Shown in pieces: positions 25,587 to 36,532 of a DNA stretch of 64,000 nucleotides (its first letter is position 1; every line of letters starts with the position of its first letter). Below the pieces are notes generated by a model. The model searched no databases, was not told where the DNA came from, and was given only the letters and a program-made list of their open reading frames with translations. The DNA comes from Paulinella micropora (lineage: Eukaryota > Cercozoa > Imbricatea > Euglyphida): positions 499,709-563,708 of the forward strand of contig BJOX01000137.1 in NCBI GenBank assembly GCA_009731375.1, read 5' to 3'. Position numbers and translations under genes: made by a program.

Positions 25587-25875
25587 ACATTATATTCAAA
25601 AGATATTATTTAACTTTCAATGCAAGCCGGGGTATTTATCCATCCAATTCTAAAAGCACTCTGAAAATAACCAGTAGTAATCGGAGTTCCTCCTCTACAA
25701 ACGAGAGGAAACCAGTATGGTGGAAAATATAGGAGACTGTCAGAGGCCGCTTGAAGCAACAAAAAGGAAACAGAGGGCCATTCCTGGCAACCCGGCTAAC
25801 CGGCTAATATTCAATGATCCGGCTTAAAAAAAGTAGTACCGGTTACTAGTGAATCGTAATATTAATCATAGTTTT
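25587..25875. repeat. Diverged partial copy of the element B LTR end
   Basis: Resembles the first ~280 bp of the adjoining LTR on the same strand (AAAAGATATTATTTAA, CCTCCTCTACAAA, GAGGAAACCAGTATGG, AGTACCGGTTA) but is clearly more diverged. It may be an older duplicate of the LTR end or a fragment of a related element. Confidence 0.75.
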
Positions 25876-26543
25876 TGTAGGTTATAATCAAAAGATATTA
25901 TTTAATGTAAGCAGGGGTATTTATCCTTCCAATTCCACAGCACTCTGAGAATAACCTAATCTTCCTCCTCTACAAAGAGAGGAAAACAGTATGGCGGAAA
26001 ATGTAGGAGATTGTCAGAGCCAAGCAACAAAAAGGAAAAAGAGATGCATTTCCCAGTGTCACCCCTAACGATAATATTATACTGTTTGAAAAAATAGTAC
26101 CGGTTATGAATCGTAATATTATCGTTGTAACCTGCTCAAAAGTATATAAATAAAAACGGATATAACTACATCTTAAAGAGATATAGCTCTTCTATGCATC
26201 ACTGTGTATAGGGGTATAAGAAAAGGTCGCATATTTACCTATCTGCGCCTACAATCCCCCCTCCCCGTCTTATACGGGAACCGTAGTAAATAGGGGTAGA
26301 TTGGTAAATATCGGCAAAGGAGAGCGCACTTTCCGGGTCTGTTTCCTCCTGGGTGATCATCTCCTGTGGAGACAACCCATTGAGTAGCTTGAGTGACCGC
26401 TAAGTTTTTGCTCTTCATCACCGTTGTGCGTCCGGTGCTTACAAAATACAAATTTGAGTTTGGAGATTTTCGAGTTCAAATTTGAATTTGAATTTTGAAC
26501 TATCTCCTCCCCCTCTTCTATGGCGATCTGCCATAGACGTACA
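25876..26543 (-). repeat. Element B 3' LTR (short version)
   Basis: About 668 bp, highly similar to the 5' LTR. Shared landmarks: the AAAAGATATTATTTAATGTAAG block near one end, GTATATAAATAAAAACGG in the middle, and CTATGGCGATCTGCCATAG at the other end. It has one copy of the central ~145-bp segment that is doubled in the 5' LTR. Confidence 0.88.
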
Positions 26544-26585
26544 ACGGTCTGATCATGTCGCTGTCAAACCATCCCTTCGCCGTCT

Positions 26586-26815
26586 TAAGGATCTGTGATC
26601 CGAAAATTACTGGGCGATTTGTATCCAATCTGAAATAAATCTCCGAGCAATTCTAAGGTTCCGCGCCCCCCATTCCCTGGCTTAAGGATCTGTGATCCGA
26701 GCATTACTGGGCCATTTGCATCCGATGTGAAACAAATGTCCGAGCAATTCTAAGCTTCCGCGTCCCTAGCATATGTCTCGGCCCTAATCCGTCCGAAGGA
26801 TCTGTGATCCCGAGA
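26586..26815. repeat. About three ~107-bp tandem repeats inside the 3' LTR
   Basis: AAGGATCTGTGATCC recurs at ~26586, 26692 and 26797, each followed (fully in the first two) by a block ending CCGAGCAATTCTAAG. They lie in the untranslated tail between the last ORF and the 3' LTR. Confidence 0.85.
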
Positions 26816-27060
26816 ATACAGGGAGGCATTGATTTCAATTGTTCAATACCCCCGTGCATCCTCGTCCATCATAGGGATGAACGGGCGCTATGCCAGTGTC
26901 AAGGATGCCGTTGGCGTGTTAGGCTATTTTTGTTTGGTTTTGTTGTCTGCAGACATTTTCTTATTGCCACCCGGCAAGTATCTACTTCGCTGTGGCGAAG
27001 GTAGAAGTGTCTAACAATATATATACAACCCATTAGCTGGGTCTCAAAACGCGTCTACGC

Positions 27061-28722
27061 TTATTCGTCGAGGTATATTTCCTCGAGGGAGTTTATGGAC
27101 TCCTCTTCGCTAGACGGTGATAATGGTTGCCACCTCCATGTCACTGCGGGTTGGTCTTCCGCTGGCATGTCTAATTCCTGATCCAGGCTTTCTTTCAAAG
27201 CCCTCGCTTCCGACCATGTCAAGTCTTCTCCGACTTCCGAACGCTGTGGCACGATACACCTTATGACTGGGGCGAATCGACCAATGATCTGCCCCAGCTG
27301 GTATTCCCACTGTTGCCTCCAGTACGGCCACTCACGTCGAAAGTGGTAGATGTAATCCAACCGTTGAGTTATTTTGTGTCATCGGAACTCATCGGCTTGG
27401 ACAAGTCTGTCCCAACCCAGCGCGTCCTGTGCCCTGAACCGTTCGATCCATTGTTCGAAGCCTCTCACGCGGCCTCGATATGTGTTCAAGCAACTTTCTG
27501 AGCAGTCTGTAGTAAGAATTGATATCTTCCTGCGACCACTGCAACTTTCTGAGCTGGTATGGTTCAAGCAAACATCTCGGATCCCTCCGAATGCCGTAGA
27601 ACCGCAGGGCGTGTTTTCGCTGATAGTCCTCCAATCCCACCCATCCTCGCAGCGATTTGGCTTGCTCGAACAAGGTTTTGGTGAATTTCACTCGGCCCTC
27701 GTCCATCGACTTGTACTGAGCGATCCCCGGTAACGGGTTGTCGCGAAATCCCCATGTGAGTGGGACATCCCATCCAAAACATGGCGGTGATTGTGCGCAA
27801 GATATCAATTCGATGTCATCGTTGTATGCGTGATCTGGACATCGGTGAGGCCCGTATCGCTCTGGTGACGCGTATGCTCTTTCCGTGAGATGCCATCTCC
27901 GCGAGCATCTCGGGCCCCATCCTCTCCCGCGTTTCTTTTCCGCTTCACACTGTACCCTCAGGACGTTGTCCTGTTCGGTGGGCTCGTACCTCGCTTTGTC
28001 ATAGAAGTCCGAGAAGCCCCGTTCGTCGAATGGAGGCTTTGGTGGCGGCAGGTTAACCTTGCGAGGGTTTGCCTCAACAAGTGCGGGTCTGGGACCCAAT
28101 TAATCTGGTTGCCCACCAATCGTATACGGTACGGCTCCTTAGACGATGTGAATGGGAACGTTCGTTCGTTGGTTGTGTGTGCGAGCGCCGGGCATTGTAG
28201 CCGCAGCCTGCGCTCCGCATCCGTGATATCTGGGTAAGGTGGGTAGATCCGGTGTACTCTACGCGTCGGGTCATACCCGTAGCGCACCGGTTTCTGATAC
28301 TCCTCCCTTCCCGATCTGGGTCTTGGTTCAGGTGTAGGTCCATACCTCTCAACATCGTTTCCGTGTCGATGCGATATGGCCTACGCACTCCGGGTGCTAC
28401 GACCATCCACGTTCGCGGCGGTACCGGGCCCCGTTCCGAATATGCGTATATCGGACGGTCGATCGGTCCGTATACTCCGAATATGTTGTCGAAAGCATGA
28501 AAGTACGCGGGGAATACTTCGTCCCTGCCCCGGTTCCGGTGGCGGGCAGCGGTGGTGCTGGTACGCCGGATCCGTGGGCCGTGGCCGCTCATCGTGCCGT
28601 TTCTCTTCGGGCGGGTTCAGCTTGTCACTGTAAGCGTCGGGCTTGAGTCTATCCTCATCGCCGACTTTCTTCCAGTATCTCAAGCGTGCTTCCTCCCTAG
28701 CGTCCATCCGCGTGAGGCTCAA
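27061..28722 (-). pseudogene. Element B ORF region after integrase, C-terminal part, frame-broken, no known domain
   Basis: Coding-like sequence is spread over three frames: 28722-28381, 28592-28074, 28287-27958, 28099-27389 (236 codons, the longest) and 27360-27061, which ends in an acidic tail. Overlaps of a few hundred bases with a change of frame suggest one original long ORF of more than 500 codons that has collected indels. It is rich in Arg, Pro, Trp and Tyr. No envelope, chromodomain or nuclease motif is recognised. Its place between integrase and LTR is that of env or accessory ORFs in other LTR elements, which is position evidence only. Confidence 0.6.
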
Positions 28723-28761
28723 TTCTTCGCCGTAATATAGGCTCTCGTCTTCTTCTGGGAT

Positions 28762-29136
28762 TCACCCAAATCCCGAGTGCTGAGGGGTGTTTAACCCTTC
28801 GGGATCGACGTCCTCATCGATGTGTTGCGATGCAGGTGTACTGCTGTCCTCAGTCGGTGCCTCCCCCTCGTCAGCCGATGACTTCATAGGGGTCGTCAAC
28901 ATCTCCGACTCGACCTCAGCTTTTCCCCGTGGGGATTTCGGTGTGGTCACAACACTAGCCTGAGTTGTGCTACCTGAAGGTTGAGCGGGTGTGAGCGGTG
29001 TATTGGGACCGCCAAGATTGCGCTGCAGGGTTTCGTTTCCCCGTGCGCCCTTGCTTGCAAGGTTGTTTGCGCCACTGCTCGGAGTGATCATTGTGATGTG
29101 GGGTGTCCCCACTGGTGAGTATGTATGTGACCGCAC
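28762..29136 (-). CDS. Element B accessory ORF, Ser/Thr/Pro-rich
   Basis: 124 codons of low-complexity Ser/Thr/Pro/Glu sequence ending in an acidic stretch. It overlaps the end of the membrane-segment ORF in another frame and leads into the frame-broken region downstream. Likely a disordered linker of the original product. Confidence 0.45.
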   Translation of the reverse strand: MRSHTYSPVGTPHITMITPSSGANNLASKGARGNETLQRNLGGPNTPLTPAQPSGSTTQASVVTTPKSPRGKAEVESEMLTTPMKSSADEGEAPTEDSSTPASQHIDEDVDPEGLNTPQHSGFG

Positions 29137-29465
29137 CTGAAGTTCGCTGCCTCAGATGGGTCTGGTTCGTCCGGCTGCTCCGCTTCGCGACGCCGGTCCG
29201 CCACCGGGCCAGCTGCCGGGGTCGTTCCCGCCGGACTATCTCGCGCGGATGGAGGGAGCCGTTGCCCTTCTCCCGCGATCGCCCGTAATCCTAGGTGTAC
29301 TATCAGTATCACCAAGACCGAAGCCACGCACGCCAGGAGGAATCCCAGATACTGCTCCACCAGATGTTCGGTGCCAAACATACACCGCCAGGTGCCTATA
29401 TCACGTATGTTTCCGTGAGTTCGTATGTATATATATCTGTATGTCAGCCCAAGCACACCAAGCAA
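29088..29465 (-). CDS. Element B accessory ORF with one predicted membrane segment
   Basis: 125 codons with one strong hydrophobic stretch, LGFLLACVASVLVILIVHLG (residues ~40-59), followed by a polar Pro/Glu/Arg-rich tail. A single-pass membrane protein encoded after integrase is what an envelope-like or membrane-anchor ORF would look like, but no fusion peptide, furin-type site or cysteine pattern is evident, so no function is claimed. Confidence 0.45.
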   Translation of the reverse strand: MLGVLGLTYRYIYIRTHGNIRDIGTWRCMFGTEHLVEQYLGFLLACVASVLVILIVHLGLRAIAGEGQRLPPSARDSPAGTTPAAGPVADRRREAEQPDEPDPSEAANFRCGHIHTHQWGHPTSQ

Positions 29466-30229
29466 TGTGCAATGTGTGTGTTGTTCTCGTGTCGGTGTTC
29501 GACTCTCTGCTCGTTTTCAAACGCTGGTCAACAGCGTGACAACGCGGGTGCACCCATGCCCCGGTCCTCTTTGCTGTCCGCGTGACAACGCGTGTGCACC
29601 CATGCCCCGGTCCTCTTTGCTGTCCGCGTGTTCCACCCTCGCCGTACTGCGCGATTTGCGGCGGTATGTAAATAGGGACATGTTATATTTCTTAGTGGTA
29701 TAGATATGCTTATGTGTATACGTAGGGCCGTCGGGTGCCTTAGAGCCCCTTCCATCCAAACAAAGAGCAAACAAGAGCGAGCATAATATCTAGACACTCT
29801 GTGGGGAATAACTTATCATACACCACTCATGCCATTGCCGCGGGAGGCGGGTGTGCAACTCGAGAGGAGGTGGGTATAATGTGCAATGCCAACCATATCA
29901 ACGGGCATTGCTGCGCGTCAACATGGTTAGCCCGAAGCTATTCCGACCCCTGGTGGAACACCAACTACTAGCCCGTCAAGATACCTTCAGGGCCGTCGCA
30001 CCTCACGGAGGGTAAGGCAGGGTCTTTTCCCGTGTATCATGTCATGTTAGGCTCTCTTTTGCTATCTCTAAGAAGAATGGACTTAGGTAGTATTTTAACA
30101 GATATGGAGTCCAAAGCCGTGTCCCTTTCCTATGGCTAGTTTCTTACTGTTGCTACCCAGTATTGGTCTTTGGATCTCGCATACTACCCGCGTTAACTAT
30201 GCTTGTGAGGTGTCACACGGCATGCTGAG
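29466..30229. other. Non-coding interval in element B with a 46-bp tandem repeat
   Basis: GTGACAACGCG... recurs at 29536 and 29582 (about 46-bp period, two copies). The rest to 30229 holds no convincing ORF. Confidence 0.6.
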
Positions 30230-30624
30230 CTAGGCTAGCTTGCGCCTCTTTGCCTGCCCTAATTTGGCTTTCTTATATTTGCCTGGTGGTGGTGCCCCGA
30301 TGAAATGGGTCGCTATGCCCTCGGCTACTATCTCATCCCACACCCGTAGGGGGATTCGACCGTGCTGTAGATCGAATGGGTAATCCAGCACCATCCTAGG
30401 CCACGCCTGTATTTGCCACGGCGTGTAGCCTTCGGACTTGTCCGTGATGCCTTTCCAGAACGTTTCGACTGGTTGGAGTCGCGGTACACCGGATAAAAAA
30501 TCCATGATTCCGGCTCGTCGAGGTCCTGGTGTGATCGATAGAACTGCAGCACGGGCGGCTCGGCTTTGATTGCCTTGCTTGTGCGCGTAACCCGAGTCTG
30601 CGGCTCCCATTCTCTCACTTTCAT
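30230..30624 (-). pseudogene. Element B ORF directly after integrase, frame-broken
   Basis: Two overlapping frames (30624-30328 and 30610-30230) each carry part of a plausible protein; the second ends in a basic tail (KYKKAKLGQAKRRKLA) that could bind nucleic acid or act as a nuclear signal. A single frameshift near 30480 would explain both. No family is recognised. Confidence 0.45.
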
Positions 30625-30731
30625 GAGGAAGAAATCGTTGAGGCAGTCGTCGCCGACATGTGCCTCTGGTGGCCGAAGAACTTATATCTTTCCGACGTGC
30701 CAGTGCATGGTTTTCACGTCGTCGGCCGACC

Positions 30732-32342
30732 TCAGCTTTGATTCAGCTGGTGGGCGTCTCGGCACCGGTTCAACCTTCTCCTCCTGTTCGACTGCAGGTG
30801 GTTGGTCAGCCCGGGCGCGATAACGTCCCTCTCGGAAGCGTCGGCTTGTCCAGCCGCGACTTCCTCGGCTTCGTTATTATTCGGATCATTCCCCTCGGCT
30901 ACGGCCGGCAAGGGTTGTGTCGGGTTCTCTTTCGCCTCGGCCGTCTTGTCTCGGCGCTTGGGCGGAGGACGTAAACTGTGTTCCAGCTTCTGTACCGCTT
31001 CCGTCATCGTTTCGTTACGATCCAGCATGGGATTAAAACGCATCAGCCGCCGTACATGTACTACTAGCGTCTTACACTTTCCCTGTATTCGGTATGTCAA
31101 AGCACCTACTTGTTCTACAACAGTGTAAGGGCCTTGCCACATCGGGAAGAGTTTGACGCTAACCAAGTTGGGTAGCTGGGGTACGTACAGGAAGACTAAG
31201 TCCCCTTTATGGTATTCCCCCGGCTCATACTTGATTTTGTTCGGCGTCTGCTGTTTTTGTTTGTGAGCCTCTTCGGCGTCCCGTGCCTTCATGACGTAGT
31301 GTCTGGCTTCCGCCATAACTCGTAGACGACAGGCCATCAGCTCATCATGCTCCAAAAAGCCCCCTTCCGGGAGGTTTGGTAACACCAGCTCCTCCGGAAT
31401 CCTCAAGTGCTGCCCGTATACCAGGAGATTGGGGGAAGCGCCCGTGGCTTTTCCGCCCAATGCACTCGATGCGGTGTTGTTCATGGAGAACACAAAAGAC
31501 GGTAAGGCCTTATGCCATATATACTGATTATCGCGACAATACTGCTGGAGCGCTGCCTTGAGCGGTCTATGGACCCTCTCGATTTTGCCGTTGCTCTCTG
31601 GCGAATATGCAGTTACGTATTTCCACTTAAAGCCCCACACTGTGGACAGCCGAGCGGAGAGTTCGTTTGTAAACTCCGATCCCCGATCGCTGTACACATT
31701 TTTCGGCACTCCGGTATATCGGAAGACATGGTCGACAAGGGTCTCGCATGTCGATTCCGCATCCTTTTCCACCACTGGTACCGCGAACACATAATTCGAG
31801 AAGCGGTCTATGGCTGTCAGGATGTACCGATAATTGTGGGTCTCCGCTCGCGGTAGCGGTCCTACGTAATCAACATGCAAAGTTTCGAATAGGTTCTCGA
31901 CAAGCTTGTATTCGCCATAAAGGGCTCTCTGCGCGTTGTTGTGTGGTGTCTTGGTTTGCTTGCAGTGTTCGCATGTGTCGACTGTGTCGGCAATGGATTT
32001 CTGCATGCCATGCCACCAAAACCTACGGGAAATAAACCATGACATTTTATCCCTTCCCGTGTGTGAGTTGAGAGCAGAGCGGTGAGTGGCTAAAAGGATC
32101 GCCTTGCGTAACTGGGTTGGTACCCACAGTGTCCACTTTGAAGGCGTCTTTTCCCACTTACCGCCTGCCCCCTTATACCACAGGAGGTTATCATGCCAGG
32201 TCATCGTTTTCTTATGGGCTCTTATTTCTCTCGTCTCAGGATTTGCTATCGGGTCAATAGCGTGAGCAATGAAGGGGCCCCATTCCTTAGAGCTCTTCGC
32301 CAACTGACCAAACACCTCGGGGCTCGCCACCGTCATATCCAT
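30732..32342 (-). CDS. Element B integrase
   Basis: 536 codons. An HHCC zinc region (HRSALNSHTG ... CEHCKQ) is followed by the DDE core: first Asp in VDYVGPLP, second in YSDRGSEF and Glu in NGKIERVHRPLK. A GPY/F module (FPMWQGPYTVVEQ) comes next, then a polar C-terminal tail rich in Glu and Asn. It is closely related in layout and wording to element A. The integrase would join the cDNA copy to the chromosome. This is the only fully open pol domain of element B. Confidence 0.92.
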   Translation of the reverse strand: MDMTVASPEVFGQLAKSSKEWGPFIAHAIDPIANPETREIRAHKKTMTWHDNLLWYKGAGGKWEKTPSKWTLWVPTQLRKAILLATHRSALNSHTGRDKMSWFISRRFWWHGMQKSIADTVDTCEHCKQTKTPHNNAQRALYGEYKLVENLFETLHVDYVGPLPRAETHNYRYILTAIDRFSNYVFAVPVVEKDAESTCETLVDHVFRYTGVPKNVYSDRGSEFTNELSARLSTVWGFKWKYVTAYSPESNGKIERVHRPLKAALQQYCRDNQYIWHKALPSFVFSMNNTASSALGGKATGASPNLLVYGQHLRIPEELVLPNLPEGGFLEHDELMACRLRVMAEARHYVMKARDAEEAHKQKQQTPNKIKYEPGEYHKGDLVFLYVPQLPNLVSVKLFPMWQGPYTVVEQVGALTYRIQGKCKTLVVHVRRLMRFNPMLDRNETMTEAVQKLEHSLRPPPKRRDKTAEAKENPTQPLPAVAEGNDPNNNEAEEVAAGQADASERDVIAPGLTNHLQSNRRRRLNRCRDAHQLNQS

Positions 32343-32374
32343 GTCATCCAGCTGGAGAGCACTGGTGACTAGGC

Positions 32375-33331
32375 TTATAGGCCCCCTGTTCGGTGTGTTT
32401 GCTCGGCAGCCGCGATAATCGCCGACCGTTCAGGGTGAACATGCTGGGGTACCCAGAACGACTGCGTCTTATCCGCGAAAAATGCGTTAAAGGAGTGTTC
32501 ATGTTTATGGGTCTGACCCGGCTTTATGTCCCCCTCGCTGAGGATATCTGACTGGGTGTCGATCTCCTCTAGCAGGTCTTGCCAGTTTTCAGCTTCGTGT
32601 TGCGCGCAGCACACGCGACGTATGCATTGCAGCTGGTCCAACAGTTCAGCCTGAGAATCGGGTCTATATCCCGGTGTCCAGCTTTGCGCGTTGGTGGCCA
32701 TGTATGCCATCCCCGCCGGCAACGTGTCTTTGAAATCTGCTGTATGCTCCGTGGCCGTCCAGTCACCATCGGCTGTCCATCCGACTAGGCAGGCCGTGGG
32801 AGTTTCTAATGCAAAGCGGTCTAATCCGTCGCCTACGGAGCCTTTCACCCGAGGCATCCGTGATAGGCTATCTGGGACCGTATTTTCTTTACCTTTAATG
32901 TACTCGATGGTGAAATCATACAAGGCCAGCTCCGACTGCCATCGGGCCAGTCGTCCCGTATGTTCTCGGTCCATGAGCCATCTAAGGTTGGCATGATCTG
33001 TTTGAACCAATATGTTCGGAGCACCCCACAAGTACTCCCTCAGCCGACTGAACGCCCAAACTATCGCCAACGCTTTGCGTTGTCTAGTGCAGTAGTTGAC
33101 TTGTTCGGGCGTCANNNNNNNNNNGCGTTGTCTGGTGCAGTAGTTGACTTGTTCGGGCCTCAACTTCTTGCTGACGAACATGATCTGTCTCAACTGTTTG
33201 TGGTCAGAGCCGTATTGTTGTAAGACGGCCCCGACCGCGTATTTCGACGCGTCGGTTGCTACAACAAAACGCTTCTCAAAGTCGGGGAGAACCAAGACCG
33301 ATCCGCCCTCTGTGAGGGGGTCTCGTGTCAA
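32375..33331 (-). CDS. Element B RNase H and connection region
   Basis: 318 codons, interrupted by a 10-N gap at 33115-33124 that sits between two copies of the same NYCTRQR stretch, which suggests a small assembly error. The RNase H Asp is in VATDASKYAVGAVLQQ; later the Asp of TDHANLRWL and of VPDSLSR are present. The part beyond is the linker to integrase, which starts in another frame at 32342. Confidence 0.85.
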   Translation of the reverse strand: MTRDPLTEGGSVLVLPDFEKRFVVATDASKYAVGAVLQQYGSDHKQLRQIMFVSKKLRPEQVNYCTRQRXXXXTPEQVNYCTRQRKALAIVWAFSRLREYLWGAPNILVQTDHANLRWLMDREHTGRLARWQSELALYDFTIEYIKGKENTVPDSLSRMPRVKGSVGDGLDRFALETPTACLVGWTADGDWTATEHTADFKDTLPAGMAYMATNAQSWTPGYRPDSQAELLDQLQCIRRVCCAQHEAENWQDLLEEIDTQSDILSEGDIKPGQTHKHEHSFNAFFADKTQSFWVPQHVHPERSAIIAAAEQTHRTGGL

Positions 33332-33373
33332 CGCCTCCTTCAGCTTTGTGTATACCTCCGCCGCCTTTGGCGG

Positions 33374-34452
33374 TCATTCGCCATCCGGGTCGCCGTGAAG
33401 GCAGAAGTCCCGTAATGGTTTGACAAAGTCCTGGAAGTTCGGAATAAATTCCGAATACACCTGTGCCATACAGAGGAAGGAATGTAGCGCTGTGNNNNNN
33501 NNNNTCGCTTCTCCTATTACCCCATCCTTGACTCTGTACCCTAGATAATCGATGTGGTCCTTAGCGAACGAACACTTCTCTAGGTTCAACCTGAGGCCGA
33601 AGGCCTCTAGGTGTCTCAATATGTCCGACACGTGAGCCAGGTGCTCCGCTTCTGTCTTTGAATAAATAACGATATCATCGATGTAACAAAAGCTATACTG
33701 GTTGGTATGTCCGTAAGTTTCGGTGAACTTCGGATCACCGTACTTCGGGTCGGACAGAGCTTGATTCATGCAATCCTGAAAGATAGCCGGGGCGGTTTTC
33801 AATCCCATCGGGAGGACTGTCCACTGGTACAGTCTCCGCCGACGGCGAAGGCCGTCAGTGCCCGACTCTCCACATCCAAAGGGATGTTCCAGAATCCATT
33901 CTTCAAGTCTAGCTTTGTAAAGAACTTAGCATCCCGGAGTCGGTTGAGGCCATCCCGCATACGGGGTATTGGTGCCTCAACGCTCTTGATGATCTTATTG
34001 AGCCTCGTGTAATTGATACAAAATCGTTGCTTGCCATCCGGCTTTGGTGCAAGTCGAACCGGTGATCGGTACTCCGACCATGACGGTTCGATTGGCCGTT
34101 TAGCCAACATATCTTGGATCATTTCCTCGCAGATCTGCTCCTCCTTGTAACTGAGGCGCGATCTGCGGAGACGAGGCATCGTCTGTCCCACTTGTCGCTC
34201 TACCTTAGCAGCAGTGTGCGTCACGCCGCCGGCTACAAGGGGTCCAAAAAGTGTCTTATTCTTCAGAAACTGAGCCTTGAGATCCCGAACAAAGTCTGGT
34301 GACCCTGACTGTCGCGCCACGACTTCGTCGATGATCTCTTCGAACGGTTTCTGGTCTCTCGGGTCATCCGGGTACTCTAAGATGGAGTCCGGATCCTCAA
34401 CCTCATCCTTCGCGTCCCTGCCTGGGTATCGCGTGGTGGACTGTTGTCCCAT
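33374..34452 (-). pseudogene. Element B reverse transcriptase, split by a frame change and a gap
   Basis: 34452-33799 carries the fingers and palm start (RFCINYTRLNKI, KLDLKNGFWNIPLD). 33808-33374 continues in another frame with MGLKTAPAIFQ and the catalytic YIDDIVIYS, then the thumb, with a 10-N gap at 33495-33504. The catalytic motif is intact but the reading frame is not, so this copy is unlikely to make active enzyme. Confidence 0.88.
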
Positions 34453-34986
34453 GTTGCAAATTCCTGAAGTTCTACTAACATATCGGCGTATTGCTTCGCT
34501 GCCGACTTGTGAAAGAACCCCGGAAAGATCTGAAAGGCAATCTCCCGCATGTCATCCACCTTTCGGGTCAGTAGTTTGGTTCTGTATGCCAGACCATCCT
34601 GCCTTGATCCTAATCGGAATGCCATAAGTGGTTTAGCCTGTCGACTAGGTATCGGTATTGGGTCATCGACCACCCTATCCAATACATCCCTCCACCACAT
34701 CACGGTGGGGTATCGGGAGTATAATGGTGATGTCTTCGCCCCGATCCAACCTGTCAGCCAGGAGTTTTGGCACCTTCGATAAGTTCTCGGGCTGTATGGG
34801 CTCCGATCCCTTATACCATAGTTTTAACTTTTCCATTACATTATCGTTTTCTGTGAGGCGTTTAGATGCATGGAAAACCAAGCTCGATTTGACCCTTATG
34901 AATTCATGAGGCCGTTTCTGCCCACCCCCATATAGGTAGGTTTGATCGAAGCCGTGCCATGATTCGTCCTGCTTCCGTAGCAGCAA
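34377..34986 (-). pseudogene. Element B protease-RT spacer, frame-broken
   Basis: Two frames (34986-34675, 34703-34377) match successive parts of the spacer in element A (for example DPIPIPSRQ against HPIPVPSRK, and a shared R-L-G-S/T-R block). This shows they were one ORF before an indel near 34690. Confidence 0.7.
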
Positions 34987-35267
34987 GATCTGGGGATCGC
35001 GCTCAGCTGCTAAATCCTCGAAGCCCGCCCATGGGCCGGTCAGCTCCGGGACATAAACATTCGTGTATACCCATGCTGTGCCAGCGGGCGTAACACGCTG
35101 CTGTGTCCGTATATCATGCGGTATGGGGGTGCGGGTGGGATCAAGGTCACCTGCGCTCTTCCCCTATACGAGTGATCTACCGGACATTCTGGACTAGGGT
35201 TAAGTATGGGGTATTCCGCCACATGTCGGCCCCTTTCGTACTTAATAACATCCTGCCCCAATAAAAG

Positions 35268-35732
35268 CTAAGCTTCCATCATCTTCAGATCAGGTTTACC
35301 CAGCACTATTGTTCCCGGGGAATCTGGCACCACCAATACGTGTATTGTGTATGTCATGCCAGTCGGGAATTCCACCGTCAACGGTATACGACCAATGATC
35401 GCACTCCTTCCGTCGTTGGCACCCCGGATATATCCGAGCTTCCCCTCGCGCGTGAAATCGAATAACTTTCCGAATTTATCTATAAATCTTTTACCCGCGA
35501 AGGTGATTTGTGCCATGCTATCGTTACCGGTGTCCAGGTGGGCGTTGAGCTTCCGCCACTGAAATAGACGGGTGTAGCTCATAATATTATCCCTTGCCTC
35601 CGCTGCAGGGAGGTCGTGGGGTGCGGCTGTCGAAATGAGTGCTTGTTGCAGCTCCATCTCAGCATACCTGCGTGCCATCCGACGCTGGGCATCGCCAAGC
35701 TTGTCCGGGTCCACCAAGGGTATTAGTCCCAT
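35268..35732 (-). CDS. Element B retropepsin-like aspartic protease
   Basis: 154 codons with the catalytic motif LDTGNDS, followed by the beta-rich stretch LTVEFPTGMTYTIHVLVVP and a G-KPDL ending typical of gypsy proteases. It would cut the gag-pol polyprotein. The equivalent site in element A reads NVGNDT, without the Asp. Confidence 0.8.
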   Translation of the reverse strand: MGLIPLVDPDKLGDAQRRMARRYAEMELQQALISTAAPHDLPAAEARDNIMSYTRLFQWRKLNAHLDTGNDSMAQITFAGKRFIDKFGKLFDFTREGKLGYIRGANDGRSAIIGRIPLTVEFPTGMTYTIHVLVVPDSPGTIVLGKPDLKMMEA

Positions 35733-35968
35733 CTGGCTAACGACTGCCGGAGCAACGCTTGGGCCATCCCGCGGCCCGGGAGCACTACAGAGTTCTGTGC
35801 TGTGAATGGTGATGCAGTATATAAGTTGTCTGTGTGTGGGGGGAATGCATGGTCAATATGCGGTATATTCGGGTGATTAATATCGGAACCGGCCACCGTT
35901 CCCGGGGCTAGTCGAACACCACGACCGAGCAAAGACCGTTGAGGTGCTATTTGTTGTTTGGCCCTGGC

Positions 35969-36474
35969 TTAAATGTTAATCACCTTGTTCTCAAAAAGGG
36001 CTGTTTTCTGTAGTGAGGCGGCTGGGATGGAACCTGCCTTGCTTACGCAGGTGTCCGCTGTGCGGACACGGCAACTTAGCCCGTCCATTTTACCATCATC
36101 CTCACTAGCCGCCTGTGCGACATCATTTTCGGGTGGAGATGGGTGAGGGTCCGCCTGTACATTGTTGCGGAAGGTCGTCACCTCAGGTGAAGGTGGACGG
36201 CCACGACTACTGTTGTGCCCCTCTGTCATCTCTTCGCTCACCCCGCCGTAGCAGTATTATTGACTGTGATCAAGGGGTCTGAGACCCCCGCAATACTATC
36301 TACTTGCGGTGTAGAAGGGGGCACAGCAACCCTAGCCGTCGGTGACTCGATACTGACTTGTGTCACCTGACCTGGCGTTGGTGTAGCCTCCATTCTTACT
36401 GTCTTATCTACTACTGGTGCGGGTGGGGACACAGCAACCCTAGCCGTCGGTGACTCGATATCGGCTTGTGTCAC
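35969..36474 (-). CDS. Element B gag-pol junction ORFs with a duplicated Pro/Thr-rich unit
   Basis: 36474-36238 encodes two copies of a ~36-residue unit containing IESPTARVAV, and 36241-35969 follows with a 4-base overlap. Low complexity, presumably a linker between gag and protease. A perfect 8-bp hairpin (36051-36069) lies inside the second ORF. Confidence 0.5.
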
Positions 36475-36532
36475 CTGACCTGGCGTTGTGTGGCCTCCGT
36501 TACCGTCACCCTATTAACTAGTGTTTCTGTTA

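Noticed and set aside
36010-36095. tRNA-like segment with GGTTCCATCCC
   Set aside because: A box B-like stretch is present, but the acceptor stem does not pair and the 8-bp hairpin does not fit an anticodon arm.
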